A stretch of DNA of 64,000 bases, taken from NCBI RefSeq assembly GCF_002783505.1, contig NZ_PFGL01000048.1, positions 32,928 to 96,927 on the forward strand. Direction: 5' to 3'. Both the position numbers and the translations under genes were made by a program. The stretch is from Shewanella sp. CG12_big_fil_rev_8_21_14_0_65_47_15. GTDB lineage: Bacteria > Pseudomonadota > Gammaproteobacteria > Enterobacterales > Shewanellaceae. Under the pieces are notes generated by a model, which saw only the letters and a program-made list of their open reading frames with translations, did no database searches and was not told the origin of the DNA. Position 1 is the first letter of the stretch. Each line of letters starts with the position of its first letter. Shown here piece by piece: positions 47,945 to 57,199 of this stretch.

Positions 47945-48217
47945 ATGAACAAATCTGAACTAATCGAGAAAATCGCTTCTGGTGCTGACATTTCTAAAGC
48001 CGCTGCTGGCCGTGCACTGGATTCTTTTATCGCTGCTGTGACCGAAGGTCTGAAAGAAGGCGATAAAATTTCTCTTGTTGGTTTTGGTACTTTTGAAGTG
48101 CGTGAGCGCGCTGAGCGTACTGGTCGCAACCCACAAACGGGTGAAGAAATCAAAATCGCAGCAGCAAAAATTCCTGCATTTAAAGCAGGTAAAGCACTGA
48201 AAGACGCTGTCAATTAA
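47945..48217 (+). CDS. hupB: DNA-binding protein HU-beta
   Basis: 90 residues, [20 protein letters not shown], with the DNA-binding arm [20 protein letters not shown] and a Pro at the tip. HU bends and compacts DNA. The ATG at 47945 has AAGGGGA upstream; a 13-codon extension is unsupported. Position after lon is the same as in E. coli. Confidence 0.97.
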   Translation: MNKSELIEKIASGADISKAAAGRALDSFIAAVTEGLKEGDKISLVGFGTFEVRERAERTGRNPQTGEEIKIAAAKIPAFKAGKALKDAVN

Positions 48218-48256
48218 TTTTTGATATCGTGGCCTTTGTAAGGCATTCGTAATGAT

Positions 48257-48281
48257 AAGCACTGTTTAATCAGTGCTTTTT
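48257..48281 (+). terminator. Terminator of hupB
   Basis: AAGCACTG/CAGTGCTT stem with a 6-base loop and T's. Confidence 0.9.
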
Positions 48282-48381
48282 ACGAATTGAAAGTAATGGA
48301 TTTTGACGTTTTACATCAACCATTACTCGGGGTTTTAGTGCTTACCCGTGGTAGCGTCTGAATTATCCCCATAAATTACAG

Positions 48382-48413
48382 AAAGGCGCATCTCAAACCG
48401 ATGCGCCTTTTTA
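48382..48413 (+). terminator. Second strong terminator, just upstream of ppiD
   Basis: AAAGGCGCATC/GATGCGCCTTT stem with a 7-base loop, then TTTATTTTG. It lies about 100 bases after the hupB terminator and only 31 bases before the ppiD ATG. Confidence 0.85.
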
Positions 48414-48443
48414 TTTTGTTAATCGCAACAAGCGAGAAATCTG

Positions 48444-50309
48444 ATGTTAGAAAAGATCCGCGACGGTTCGCAAGGCGTGATTGCTAAAGGCATTCTCGTA
48501 CTTGTGATTTTATCTTTTGCATTTGCAGGTGTCAGTAGCTATTTAGGCTCCAAATCGGACGTCCCTGCCGCAGAAGTCAACGGTGACAAGATCACTAAAG
48601 CCGAGTTAGAGCAAGCCTACCAGAGTGAACGCTCTCGTATGGAGCAACAACTGGGTGAAATGTTTGCTGCATTATCTGCCGACGAAAAATACCTAGAAAG
48701 CATAAAGCAGAGCGTGTTAGAACGTTTAGTTGCCGACAAACTCATCGACCAAGCCGCACATGCTATGGGCCTGCGAGTGTCTGATGAGCAAATTATTGCT
48801 GCTATTAAAACAGAACCCGCTTTTCAAACTGACGGTAAATTTGATAACGAACGTTATCAAGCGATTCTGCGTCAGTTAGGCTACCAACCACAAACCTTTA
48901 GAAGCATGATGCGCGTCGATATGACTCGTCGCCAGCTGACTGCCGCCCTAGTGGGGACCGAGTTTGTGTTACCCGGTGAAGCTAAACAATTAGCCGAGCT
49001 GCAAGGTCAAACCCGCGACATTCGTTACTTGGTCGTGGATTCTGCGCCATTCCTTGCTAATGCCAGTGTCAGCGATGAGCAAGTGAAAAACTACTACGAC
49101 GCAAACCAAGGGCAGTTTATGAGCCCTGAAATGGTGAGCCTAGAATATGTTGAACTGAATGCCGCTGATTTCGCGAAGAATAATCCGGTTTCAGACGAAG
49201 AAGCACAAGCTTATTACGATGAACACAAGGCACAATATGTGGCGAATGAAAAGCGTCTAGCGGCCCATATACTGGTCACTCCTGGTAGCGATGAAGCAGC
49301 AGCAAAAACCAAGGCGGAAGATTTAGCTAAGCAGCTAGACAATGGTGCCGATTTTGCTGACTTAGCTAAAGCTAACTCTGACGATACTTTAAGTGCGGAG
49401 CAGGGCGGTAAGTTGGATTGGTTTGAACCCGGAGTGATGGACCCAAGCTTTGATGCTGCGCTATTTGCGTTAAATAAGGGTGAGCATTCAGGCGTAGTTA
49501 AAACTGATTTTGGTTTTCACATTATTAAATTACTCGATGTACAAGCGGGTGCAACAGTGCCCTTTGCCGACGTGAAGGCTAAAATTGTGGCCCAGTTGCA
49601 GGACAAGAAAGCGGTGGATCAATTCTACAGTTTGCAAAGCAAATTGGCCGATACTAGTTATGAAGTGCCAGATACGCTATCTGAAACGGCTAAAGCTGTG
49701 GGCGTAGATATTAAGACGACGCCTCTTTTCTCTCGAGATAACGTTCCAGCTGCGCTAAACAAGCCTGACTTAGTTAAAGCCGCGTTCTCTGAAACTGTTA
49801 TGCTGAAAGGTTTAAACAGTGAAGTGATTGAGCTTGAACCTAACCACGTGGTGGTGGTTCGTGTGAAAGAGCATCAGGATGCAGGCACTTTGCCATTAGC
49901 GACTGTAAAGGCCGATATCACGGACCGTTTGAAACAAGAGCAGGCGAACGATGCCGCACGTGCTAAGGCGCAGGAAATGCTGTCACAGGTTAAAGCCGGT
50001 GCTGCCGATATCGCGCTAATCGCTAAAGCTAAATTGGGCCGCGGTGAACAAACCATCGATGCTGCCATAGTGGGCAAAGTATTCCAAATGCCAACACCGA
50101 GCACAACTCCTGTTGTCGATACCGTTGGTTTAGCAAACGGTTATGCTGTGGTTGCGCTAGATAAAGTCAACGCGGCAGAAGGCGTGAGTGATGAGCTAGT
50201 GAATGCACTTAAGCAACGTTTGAATGCACAATACAGTGAAGCAGATTATCGTGGCTTGATCGATTCACTCAAAGCCAATGCCAAGGTACTTTACCCTGTA
50301 GAAGAATGA
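48444..50309 (+). CDS. ppiD: PpiD, membrane-anchored periplasmic folding factor
   Basis: 621 residues. Short cytoplasmic N-terminus, one membrane anchor (about 16-34, GILVLVILSFAFAGVSSY), SurA-like N-terminal chaperone domain, a parvulin-type domain (AAHILVTPGS to FGFHIIKLLDV, about 272-370) and a C-terminal domain. It is a chaperone at the exit of the Sec translocon. Length matches the family. Own promoter unclear because a terminator precedes it closely. Confidence 0.94.
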   Translation: MLEKIRDGSQGVIAKGILVLVILSFAFAGVSSYLGSKSDVPAAEVNGDKITKAELEQAYQSERSRMEQQLGEMFAALSADEKYLESIKQSVLERLVADKLIDQAAHAMGLRVSDEQIIAAIKTEPAFQTDGKFDNERYQAILRQLGYQPQTFRSMMRVDMTRRQLTAALVGTEFVLPGEAKQLAELQGQTRDIRYLVVDSAPFLANASVSDEQVKNYYDANQGQFMSPEMVSLEYVELNAADFAKNNPVSDEEAQAYYDEHKAQYVANEKRLAAHILVTPGSDEAAAKTKAEDLAKQLDNGADFADLAKANSDDTLSAEQGGKLDWFEPGVMDPSFDAALFALNKGEHSGVVKTDFGFHIIKLLDVQAGATVPFADVKAKIVAQLQDKKAVDQFYSLQSKLADTSYEVPDTLSETAKAVGVDIKTTPLFSRDNVPAALNKPDLVKAAFSETVMLKGLNSEVIELEPNHVVVVRVKEHQDAGTLPLATVKADITDRLKQEQANDAARAKAQEMLSQVKAGAADIALIAKAKLGRGEQTIDAAIVGKVFQMPTPSTTPVVDTVGLANGYAVVALDKVNAAEGVSDELVNALKQRLNAQYSEADYRGLIDSLKANAKVLYPVEE

Positions 50310-50361
50310 GTTAAGTGAGGATAGCGCATTGAACTGGTTATCCTACTTGTAAACTTCGATT

Positions 50362-50394
50362 AAAAGGCCAAGTGATTTCACTTGGCCTTTTTGT
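50362..50394 (+). terminator. Terminator of ppiD
   Basis: AAAAGGCCAAGTGA/TCACTTGGCCTTTT perfect stem followed by a T-rich run. Confidence 0.92.
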
Positions 50395-50450
50395 TTTTCA
50401 ACGTGATGAAATGTGTCGATAGCGCATCTCAGTTTGGGCGTTGTAAATAA

Positions 50451-50474
50451 AAACGCCACTAAAAAGTGGCGTTT
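50451..50474 (-). terminator. Terminator of fabV
   Basis: AAACGCCACT/AGTGGCGTTT stem with a 4-base loop, 38 bases past the fabV stop. Confidence 0.8.
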
Positions 50475-50511
50475 AACCTAGTGGTAAGCAGTGACTCGCT
50501 ATCGCAGTCGA

Positions 50512-51714
50512 TTAGAGCTCGATAACATCAAACTCAACGTATGGGTTAACGTCGGCATCGTAATCAATACCCTCAATACCAAAGCCAAAGAGTTTAATAA
50601 ATTCAGCTTTATATTCACGGTAATCCGTTAACTCTGACAAGTTTTCTGTGGTCACTTGTGGCCATAAATCACGGCAATGCTGCTGGATCTCTTCACGCAG
50701 TTCCCAATCGTCTAAACGCAGGCGATTATCGCTGTCGGTTTCTGGCTTAGCACCATCGGCACGGAATAGGCGCTCGCTGAACATGCGGTAGATTTGCTCC
50801 ATACAACCTTCGTGGAGTCCTTCTTGGCGCATTTTCTTAAATACCATAGCGATATATAAAGGCATGACTGGAATGGCCGAACTCGCTTGAGTCACAACAC
50901 TCTTCAGTACCGCAACGTTAGCGCTGCCGCCAGTGGCGGACAGTTGCTCATTTAAGGCTTTCGCTGCGCGATCTAAATCCATCTTGGCCTTGCCAAGGGC
51001 ACCGTGCCAGTAAATTGGCCAGGTCAGTTCAGTGCCTATGTAACTATAGGCAACCGTTTTGCAGTTATCGACTAATACACCTGCTTCTGATAAGGCTTTG
51101 ATCCACAGTTCCCAATCTTCACCGCCCATAACCGTGACAGTATCGGCAATTTCTTGCTCGGTTGCGGGCTCTACGGTCGCTTCTATGATGCAGTCTTTAT
51201 TGGTATCAACCGCAGTCGCAGTGTAGGTTTCACCTATAGGTTTCAGTGCAGAGCGGATAAGCTCACCCGAATCGGGCAGTTTGCGCACTGGGGATGCCAG
51301 TGAGTAAACGACCATATCGATTTCGCCGAGATCTTGTTTGATAAGCTCAATCACTTTTTGCTTAGCTTCATGGCTGAAGGCATCGCAGTTAATGCTCTTA
51401 GAATACAAGCCTGCGGCTTTGGCGAACTTATCGAAAGCGGCAGAGTTATACCAGCCTGCAGTGCCAGGTTTGGCCTCTGTACCTGGCTTTTCGAAGAACA
51501 CGCCAATGGTCGCTGCATCGCTACCGAAAGCGGCGGCGATACGTGAAGACAGACCGTAACCGCTTGATGAGCCCACCACTAAAACCTTTTTAGGGCCATT
51601 AGCGATTTTGCCCTTGGCTTTGGTTAAGGCGATTTGTTCTTGAACGTTGGCTTCACAGCCAACGGGATGGGTTGTGGTGCAAATAAAACCACGAATTTTG
51701 GGTTTGATAATCAT
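50512..51714 (-). CDS. fabV: FabV, enoyl-[acyl-carrier-protein] reductase (NADH)
   Basis: 400 residues, typical of FabV and far longer than FabI. N-terminal [23 protein letters not shown]-binding [20 protein letters not shown] (about 44-63) and the Y-X8-K active site in [15 protein letters not shown]. It catalyses the last step of fatty-acid elongation and, by family, resists triclosan. ATG at 51712-51714. It lies beside sapF in the place that fabI holds in E. coli. Confidence 0.96.
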   Translation of the reverse strand: MIIKPKIRGFICTTTHPVGCEANVQEQIALTKAKGKIANGPKKVLVVGSSSGYGLSSRIAAAFGSDAATIGVFFEKPGTEAKPGTAGWYNSAAFDKFAKAAGLYSKSINCDAFSHEAKQKVIELIKQDLGEIDMVVYSLASPVRKLPDSGELIRSALKPIGETYTATAVDTNKDCIIEATVEPATEQEIADTVTVMGGEDWELWIKALSEAGVLVDNCKTVAYSYIGTELTWPIYWHGALGKAKMDLDRAAKALNEQLSATGGSANVAVLKSVVTQASSAIPVMPLYIAMVFKKMRQEGLHEGCMEQIYRMFSERLFRADGAKPETDSDNRLRLDDWELREEIQQHCRDLWPQVTTENLSELTDYREYKAEFIKLFGFGIEGIDYDADVNPYVEFDVIEL

Positions 51715-51819
51715 GTTTACGCTTCTTCTATCAAAATAGCCAATAGGATAAATATTTCAGCGAGTAAATGGCATCTATTTTTAACCAATTCGCCTGATTA
51801 TTTAAGTGGTTGGAGCAGT

Positions 51820-52605
51820 TTAACGCTTGTGGACAAACAGGCTCTGCTCTTGGATCAGCCTCTGGGTGTATTCATGTTGTGGTGAGTTAAATATCTGTTC
51901 TGTCGGGGCTTTTTCAACCATAATCCCCTTATGCAATACCATAATTTTATCGCTAACATGGCGAATAATATTGAGATTATGGGAGACGAAAATATAAGAC
52001 AAGCCGAGATCTTTTTGCAGTTTGAGCAATAAGTTTAGAATTTGCGAGCGTACAGAAAGATCCAATGCGGTTAATGCCTCATCGGCAATAATAATCTTGG
52101 GGTTGAGCATGAGAGCCCGCGCCACAGCGACCCGTTGTTTTTGACCTTCGGAGATCATATGCGGATAGAAATCAGCATGTTCCGGCAATAAACCGACTTT
52201 CCTTAAGGTGTCTATGACTTGGCTATGGCGCTCTTTAGCCGAAAGCTCAGTGTTAAACCGCAGTGGCTCATCGAGCAGTTGCCCAATAGTGAGTCTGGGG
52301 TTGAGCGAAGTATTAGGATCTTGGAAAATCATTCTGATCAAACGGCAGCGCTGTTTGATGTTGCGGCTATCTAAGGCTTCACCTTCAAAGTAAATTTCAC
52401 CACCGCTGCGCGGTTCTGCACCGACAAGAATTCGTGCAAGGGTACTCTTACCCGAGCCCGCTTCACCGACTATGGCTAAGGTTTCACCACTATTCAGTTC
52501 GAAGGACACAGGGGCTAATGCATCGTTATATTGGCGTGAGAAGCCTTTATAACCTGTATCATATCTTTTATAGAGGTCGTTAACTTTAAGCAGTGGGGTC
52601 GTCAT
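51820..52605 (-). CDS. sapF: SapF, peptide-transporter ATPase
   Basis: 261 residues, ABC ATPase of the oligopeptide type. Intact Walker A VGEAGSGKST, Q-loop, a degenerate signature (SEGQKQRVAVARAL), Walker B IIIADEALTALD and the H-loop FVSHNL. The ATG at 52603-52605 lies inside the end of sapD (20-base overlap), so they are translationally coupled; a longer frame to 52641 is unlikely. Last gene of sapABCDF, implicated in antimicrobial peptide resistance and potassium (Trk) function in enterics. Confidence 0.92.
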   Translation of the reverse strand: MTTPLLKVNDLYKRYDTGYKGFSRQYNDALAPVSFELNSGETLAIVGEAGSGKSTLARILVGAEPRSGGEIYFEGEALDSRNIKQRCRLIRMIFQDPNTSLNPRLTIGQLLDEPLRFNTELSAKERHSQVIDTLRKVGLLPEHADFYPHMISEGQKQRVAVARALMLNPKIIIADEALTALDLSVRSQILNLLLKLQKDLGLSYIFVSHNLNIIRHVSDKIMVLHKGIMVEKAPTEQIFNSPQHEYTQRLIQEQSLFVHKR

Positions 52606-53593
52606 TTGTTGTTTCGCCGTGGTAAGGGAAATGGCATGCAAAGTAGCGGTTTTTTAGGTGGCTTAAACTTGGCTGGTTTACACATTTCTTTTGTGCCTCG
52701 GGGCACCTTGGCCCTAGGCGGCAACCAATGGGAAGATGTTGTAGCGCAGGTGCTGAGCCAGGGAGCGTTGGCATTATAGCCTTGTGCGCTTTGATACCCG
52801 AGTAGTCAGGCATGTTATCGAGTAATGCCTTAGTGTAGGGGTGATAGGGAGTGGCAATCAGTTCCTCGGTTGGTCCCGACTCCATCACTTGGCCACTGTA
52901 GAGTACTGACAAGTGATCACACCACTGGGCTAAGGTTTCAAGCTCATGGCTGATGATCAAAATTGACACGTTTTGCAGCTGATTGAGTTGGGAAAGTAGG
53001 CGAAAAATCTGGGCCTGAGTGCTGAGCTCCATGGAGTTTGTCGGTTCATCGGCAATCAAGAGTCGCGGTTGATTGGCGACGGCCATGGCGATCATCACTT
53101 TTTGGCATTCACCCTCGGACAATTCCCAAGCGTAACTCGCCATCACTTTCTTTGGGTCCTTTATACCGACTTTATGTAGCCATTTTTGCGCTGTCAGTTG
53201 GGCCTGTTTGCGCCGTTGCCAGAAATAGGCTTTGGGATTTTTTGGCATAGCCTGCATCAACTGACTCCCAACGGTCTGCGCGGGGTCTAGACTGCCTGAG
53301 GGATCCTGGAAAATCATCGCCATATCTGAGCCCATCAGGTTACGGCGTTCCTTCGAACTCATCGTCATAAGGTTATTGCCGTCCCACATCATACGGTCGG
53401 CGGTTATGGTCCAATTGGGGCCAGGGATCCCAAGAATCGCCCTAGCCAACAAACTTCGTCCAGAGCCTGATTCACCGACTAGGCCATGAATTTCCCCCGC
53501 ATTAAGTGTTAGGCTGACCTTTTCGAGCGCCCGCACTCTGCCGTGGGGCGTATCGAGTTCAATCGTGAGATTTCGTACGTCGAGTAAAGGCAT
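52586..53593 (-). CDS. sapD: SapD, peptide-transporter ATPase with altered Walker A
   Basis: 335 residues. ABC ATPase domain with Q-loop IFQDPSG, degenerate signature LSEGECQKVMIAMAVA (also degenerate in E. coli SapD), Walker B LLIADEPTNSM and H-loop ISHELE, then an oligopeptide-type C-terminal extension with four Cys residues (IGCRLGPRCPEAQKKC...FACHF). Unusual: the Walker A reads GESGSGRS, with Arg46 (CGA, 53456-53458) in place of the nucleotide-binding Lys; E. coli SapD has Lys there (from memory). SapD may thus be a non-hydrolysing partner of SapF. Lies 3 bases after sapC. Confidence 0.93.
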   Translation of the reverse strand: MPLLDVRNLTIELDTPHGRVRALEKVSLTLNAGEIHGLVGESGSGRSLLARAILGIPGPNWTITADRMMWDGNNLMTMSSKERRNLMGSDMAMIFQDPSGSLDPAQTVGSQLMQAMPKNPKAYFWQRRKQAQLTAQKWLHKVGIKDPKKVMASYAWELSEGECQKVMIAMAVANQPRLLIADEPTNSMELSTQAQIFRLLSQLNQLQNVSILIISHELETLAQWCDHLSVLYSGQVMESGPTEELIATPYHPYTKALLDNMPDYSGIKAHKAIMPTLPGSAPALQHLPIGCRLGPRCPEAQKKCVNQPSLSHLKNRYFACHFPYHGETTNDDPTA

Positions 53594-53596
53594 AAG

Positions 53597-54487
53597 TTAG
53601 TTTCTGATGGGCGCGAGCGCCGACCGTAGGCCATCACCAACCAAGTTAATGGCCAGCACACTAAAAAGAATCGCTAATCCCGGAATAGTTACCGTCCAAG
53701 GTGCGGTCAATAAATTATCTATGCCCTGTGCCACCATGGCTCCCCATTCTGGACTCGGAGCCTGTGCACCTAAGCTTAAAAATCCGAGGGCCGCGATATC
53801 CAAAATCGCCGCAGAAATGGCTAAGGTCGTCTGAATAATCACCACTTCCCACACGTTTGGCATGATCACATACCAAAAAATTTGCAGCGAGTTGGCACCA
53901 TCTAAACGTGCCGCGGTAACGTATTCTTTTTGCAATTCCTCATGCACAGATTGATGTATCGAGCGTACAAATTGAGGCGTGAGTGCAATCCCCACTGCCC
54001 AAAACACATTTTCAAGCCCCGGCCCCATTACGGCAACCACAAGTATGGCCATCAAAAGTGAGGGGATAGACAGTAGTGCGTCGAGTAAATGACCAAGGAT
54101 GCTGGACTTTAAGCCACGCATCATTCCTGATAATGAACCGATAATAAATCCTGTCACTAGGGCGGTAATTACGATTAAAAGTGCCATACCGAAGGTTAAA
54201 TGGGCATCATGTAGTAAACGGCTAAAAATATCGCGGCCGAGATCATCTGTCCCTAAAAAATGAGCCACAGTGCCTGAAGGGTCCCAAGATGGAGGTAATA
54301 ATAATGCTCTGGGATCTTGAGCTTCGGGTGGGAAAGGCGCAATCATAGGGCCAAACAGGGTTAGCAAAAGCAGGAATGCAATAGTCCACAGACCAGCTAA
54401 GGCGAATGGGTTAGCCGAAAAATTTTGCCACACCCGCATCATTGGGGAGGCGATTTGATCTTCTTGATAAATTTTAACTGGCGGCAT
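53597..54487 (-). CDS. sapC: SapC, peptide-transporter permease
   Basis: 296 residues with six membrane helices of the DppC/OppC type. N-terminal OppC-like segment (NPFALAGLWTIAFLLLL), LGTDDLGRDIFSRLLHDAHL (about 80-99) and the cytoplasmic EAA loop (EYVTAARLDGANSLQIFWYV). Forms the inner-membrane channel with SapB. Overlaps sapB by 14 bases. Confidence 0.93.
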   Translation of the reverse strand: MPPVKIYQEDQIASPMMRVWQNFSANPFALAGLWTIAFLLLLTLFGPMIAPFPPEAQDPRALLLPPSWDPSGTVAHFLGTDDLGRDIFSRLLHDAHLTFGMALLIVITALVTGFIIGSLSGMMRGLKSSILGHLLDALLSIPSLLMAILVVAVMGPGLENVFWAVGIALTPQFVRSIHQSVHEELQKEYVTAARLDGANSLQIFWYVIMPNVWEVVIIQTTLAISAAILDIAALGFLSLGAQAPSPEWGAMVAQGIDNLLTAPWTVTIPGLAILFSVLAINLVGDGLRSALAPIRN

Positions 54488-55505
54488 AAAGGTCTTTTCT
54501 GCTCAGTGGATTGAAGACAGTATGCAATACTTCAATCAAGATACTTAGGAAGATGATCAGCAAGGCAACGGCCAAAATGCCGCCTTGGATAACAGTATAA
54601 TCCCGTTGATAAATTCCCGATACCAGCCAAGACCCCACGCCAGGCCAAGAGAAAATCATTTCGACTACAATGGCATAGCTGGCAAAGGAGCCAAGCATTA
54701 AACCAAGGTGTTTAAGCACAGGGATTAAGGCATTGGGCAGGGCATGGCGCAAAATAATAGTGCTGGTGTGCATTCCCCGAGCTTCGGCGGCGCGAATAAA
54801 GGTCTGATTCATCACATTCATCATGGCCGAGCGGGTGCTGCGAACGACCACGGTAAAAGGTAAAACGGCTAACGTTGTTGCGGGTAAGACGATATGTAAC
54901 AGCGCATCTTTAAAGGCTGACATGCTGTATTCAGACTCAGAAAGTAAGATATCAATTAACATAAAGCCTGTGATCGGCTTAATCTCATACAACAAGTTAA
55001 GCTGTCCCGAAATAGGTAACCAGCCCAGATCGACCCCAAACCAGAGCGACAGATAAAGTCCCAACCAGAAAACGGGCACTGAATAGCCCGTAAGGGTAAT
55101 GGCCATAATGGTATTCTGGGTGAGTTTATGCTGGCTTTGAGAGGCTAAAACCCCGAGTGGTACCCCTAAGCCAATGGCAATGATTGCCGCCATAATGGCT
55201 AATTCAAACGAGGCGGGAAGGACGGCGCTTAATTCTTCGGCAACACTTTGGTTTGAGGTGACCGATACCCCTAAATTACCACTCAATCTTTGCTGCAAAT
55301 AAGCAAAGAATTGCCATGCTTGATTGTCATTTAATTTGTAGTCTTGTTCTATTTGCACCAATTGGTTTGCTGTAGGAGCGTGAATACCCGTCAGTGCAAA
55401 ACTACGTTCAACGGGAAATAATCCTGTGGTGTAAAACAGTACTCCAACCATCACCAGCGATGTCGCAAGAAAGAGATAGAGGCGTCTCAAAAGGTATCTG
55501 AACAT
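54474..55505 (-). CDS. sapB: SapB, peptide-transporter permease
   Basis: 343 residues, DppB/OppB type: N-terminal MFRYLLRRLYLFLATSLVMV, about six helices, EAA loop FIRAAEARGMHTSTIILRHA. Its ATG shares a base with the sapA stop (TGATG), so it is translationally coupled to sapA. Confidence 0.93.
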   Translation of the reverse strand: MFRYLLRRLYLFLATSLVMVGVLFYTTGLFPVERSFALTGIHAPTANQLVQIEQDYKLNDNQAWQFFAYLQQRLSGNLGVSVTSNQSVAEELSAVLPASFELAIMAAIIAIGLGVPLGVLASQSQHKLTQNTIMAITLTGYSVPVFWLGLYLSLWFGVDLGWLPISGQLNLLYEIKPITGFMLIDILLSESEYSMSAFKDALLHIVLPATTLAVLPFTVVVRSTRSAMMNVMNQTFIRAAEARGMHTSTIILRHALPNALIPVLKHLGLMLGSFASYAIVVEMIFSWPGVGSWLVSGIYQRDYTVIQGGILAVALLIIFLSILIEVLHTVFNPLSRKDLYAAS

Positions 55506-57130
55506 CAGTGAGCCTCCAGCGGAGCTTGGCTGGTATGGGCAAAGGAGATTCCACCAAAGGGAGTGAGTTGCATGTTTTGGACATTGCTACGAGTTAAGGC
55601 AACACGTTTGGCGTGGGCTAAACTCACCATAGGCACTTGGTCGGCTAGAAAGGCCTCGGCCTCTTGGTAAATGGCTTTGCGTTCTGCCTGGGTCGACACT
55701 TCTCGCGCCCTATCTAAGATGGCATCAAATTGGCGGTTACACCAGCGAGAGCGGTTGTTGTTCGACTGCATCGCCGAACAGCTGAGTAGTGGGGTAAAGA
55801 AATTGTCGGGATCACTGTTATCGGCATTCCAACCAATGAGCACTGAGTCATATTCATCGCGGCTGAGCCTTTGGCTAAATACACTCCAGTCGTAACTCAC
55901 AATATTGACCTTAACGCCGATATTCGCTAAGTCAGATTGAATTAATTCAGCGGTTTTCAACGCATTAGGGTTATAAGCCCGGGCGACTGGCATGGCCCAA
56001 ATATCGATACTGAGATTTTTTATCCCCACTTCTTTGAGTAAATCCCGCGCTTTTTGTGGGTTGTAATCGTTCAGTCCTTTATTGTTATCGTAGGCCCAAG
56101 AGGCGGGTGGCAGAACGCCTGTTGCCTCAATGGCGGTATTTTGATAGACAGCCCGTAGGATATTTTGCTTATCGACCGCATAGGCGAGGGCGCGGCGTAC
56201 GCGGACATCATCTAGTGGTGGCTTTTGGGTGTTAAAGGCCCAAAATGCGACGTTGAGTCCCGGTTGAGACTCAATTATTAAGTCATGATGTTGTTTGATC
56301 ACAGGCAGTTCACCTGCCTTAGGGAGCGCCGACACACTGCAATCCCCCGCGATAAGTTTAGCGAGCCTGACAGTGCTTTTTGGGGTGATATCAAATACCA
56401 GCATATCAATTTTTGCCGGCTCGCCCCAAAAATCGGGATTACGGCGATAGCGGATATACTCGTTTTTAGCGTATTGCACTAAGGTAAATGGCCCTGTACC
56501 TATGGCAAAGTGATCGACGTTTTCTGGATGACCTAGGGCTAACTGCTGCTGCGCATATTCAGCGGATAAGATCACCGCAAAGTCGGTCGCTAGATTTGAC
56601 AGAAAAGAGGCGTCCTGGCGGGCTAAATAAAAAATGACTTCATGGTCATTTATCTTTTTTATCTCTTTTACTTGCTTTGCAAAGCCAATGCTTTGGAAAA
56701 AGGGATAGCCAGTGCGGGAGACCCAATGGTAAGGATGTTGGGGGTCAATAATGCGATTAAAAGAAAATAACACATCGTCGGCATTAAAAGTGCGAGAGGG
56801 AGTAAAACGCGATGAGTATTGAAATTTGACATTTTCCCTGAGGACAAATCGGTAACTTAGGCCATCCTCTGACATTGACCAATGGGTTGCCAGTGCCGGA
56901 ACGAGTTTGCCTGACTGAGTATCGTAGTCGATTAAGCGACTATAAATTTGATGCGAGGTGGCATCGATTGTCGTGCCAGAGGTCACCAACTGCGGATTAA
57001 AAGACTCGGGATTCCCTTCGGAGCAATAGACCAAACCGGAAGGGAGTCGTTGGGGGCCACACGCGACCAACAACCAACTCATGCAGGAAACTGCAGTTGT
57101 TAGGCACAGGCGTCTAATTAGCACACTCAT
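55505..57130 (-). CDS. sapA: SapA, periplasmic peptide-binding protein (lipoprotein)
   Basis: 541 residues, SBP family 5 (Dpp/Opp type): N-terminal hydrophobic segment with lipobox LVAC (Cys24), then the family start YCSEGNPESFNPQLVTSG and later IGTGPFTLVQYAKNEYIRYR. Binds peptides, probably including host or environmental antimicrobial peptides or heme in other species; the ligand here is unknown. The lipobox implies anchoring to a membrane, not a free periplasmic protein. First gene of sapABCDF, 69 bases after pspF on the same strand. Confidence 0.92.
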   Translation of the reverse strand: MSVLIRRLCLTTAVSCMSWLLVACGPQRLPSGLVYCSEGNPESFNPQLVTSGTTIDATSHQIYSRLIDYDTQSGKLVPALATHWSMSEDGLSYRFVLRENVKFQYSSRFTPSRTFNADDVLFSFNRIIDPQHPYHWVSRTGYPFFQSIGFAKQVKEIKKINDHEVIFYLARQDASFLSNLATDFAVILSAEYAQQQLALGHPENVDHFAIGTGPFTLVQYAKNEYIRYRRNPDFWGEPAKIDMLVFDITPKSTVRLAKLIAGDCSVSALPKAGELPVIKQHHDLIIESQPGLNVAFWAFNTQKPPLDDVRVRRALAYAVDKQNILRAVYQNTAIEATGVLPPASWAYDNNKGLNDYNPQKARDLLKEVGIKNLSIDIWAMPVARAYNPNALKTAELIQSDLANIGVKVNIVSYDWSVFSQRLSRDEYDSVLIGWNADNSDPDNFFTPLLSCSAMQSNNNRSRWCNRQFDAILDRAREVSTQAERKAIYQEAEAFLADQVPMVSLAHAKRVALTRSNVQNMQLTPFGGISFAHTSQAPLEAH

Positions 57131-57199
57131 TTATAAATCATTATTTTATCGACTATGAAAGGCTATTTTAGCAGTGCATCTCCCCCGTGGGCAATCTGC

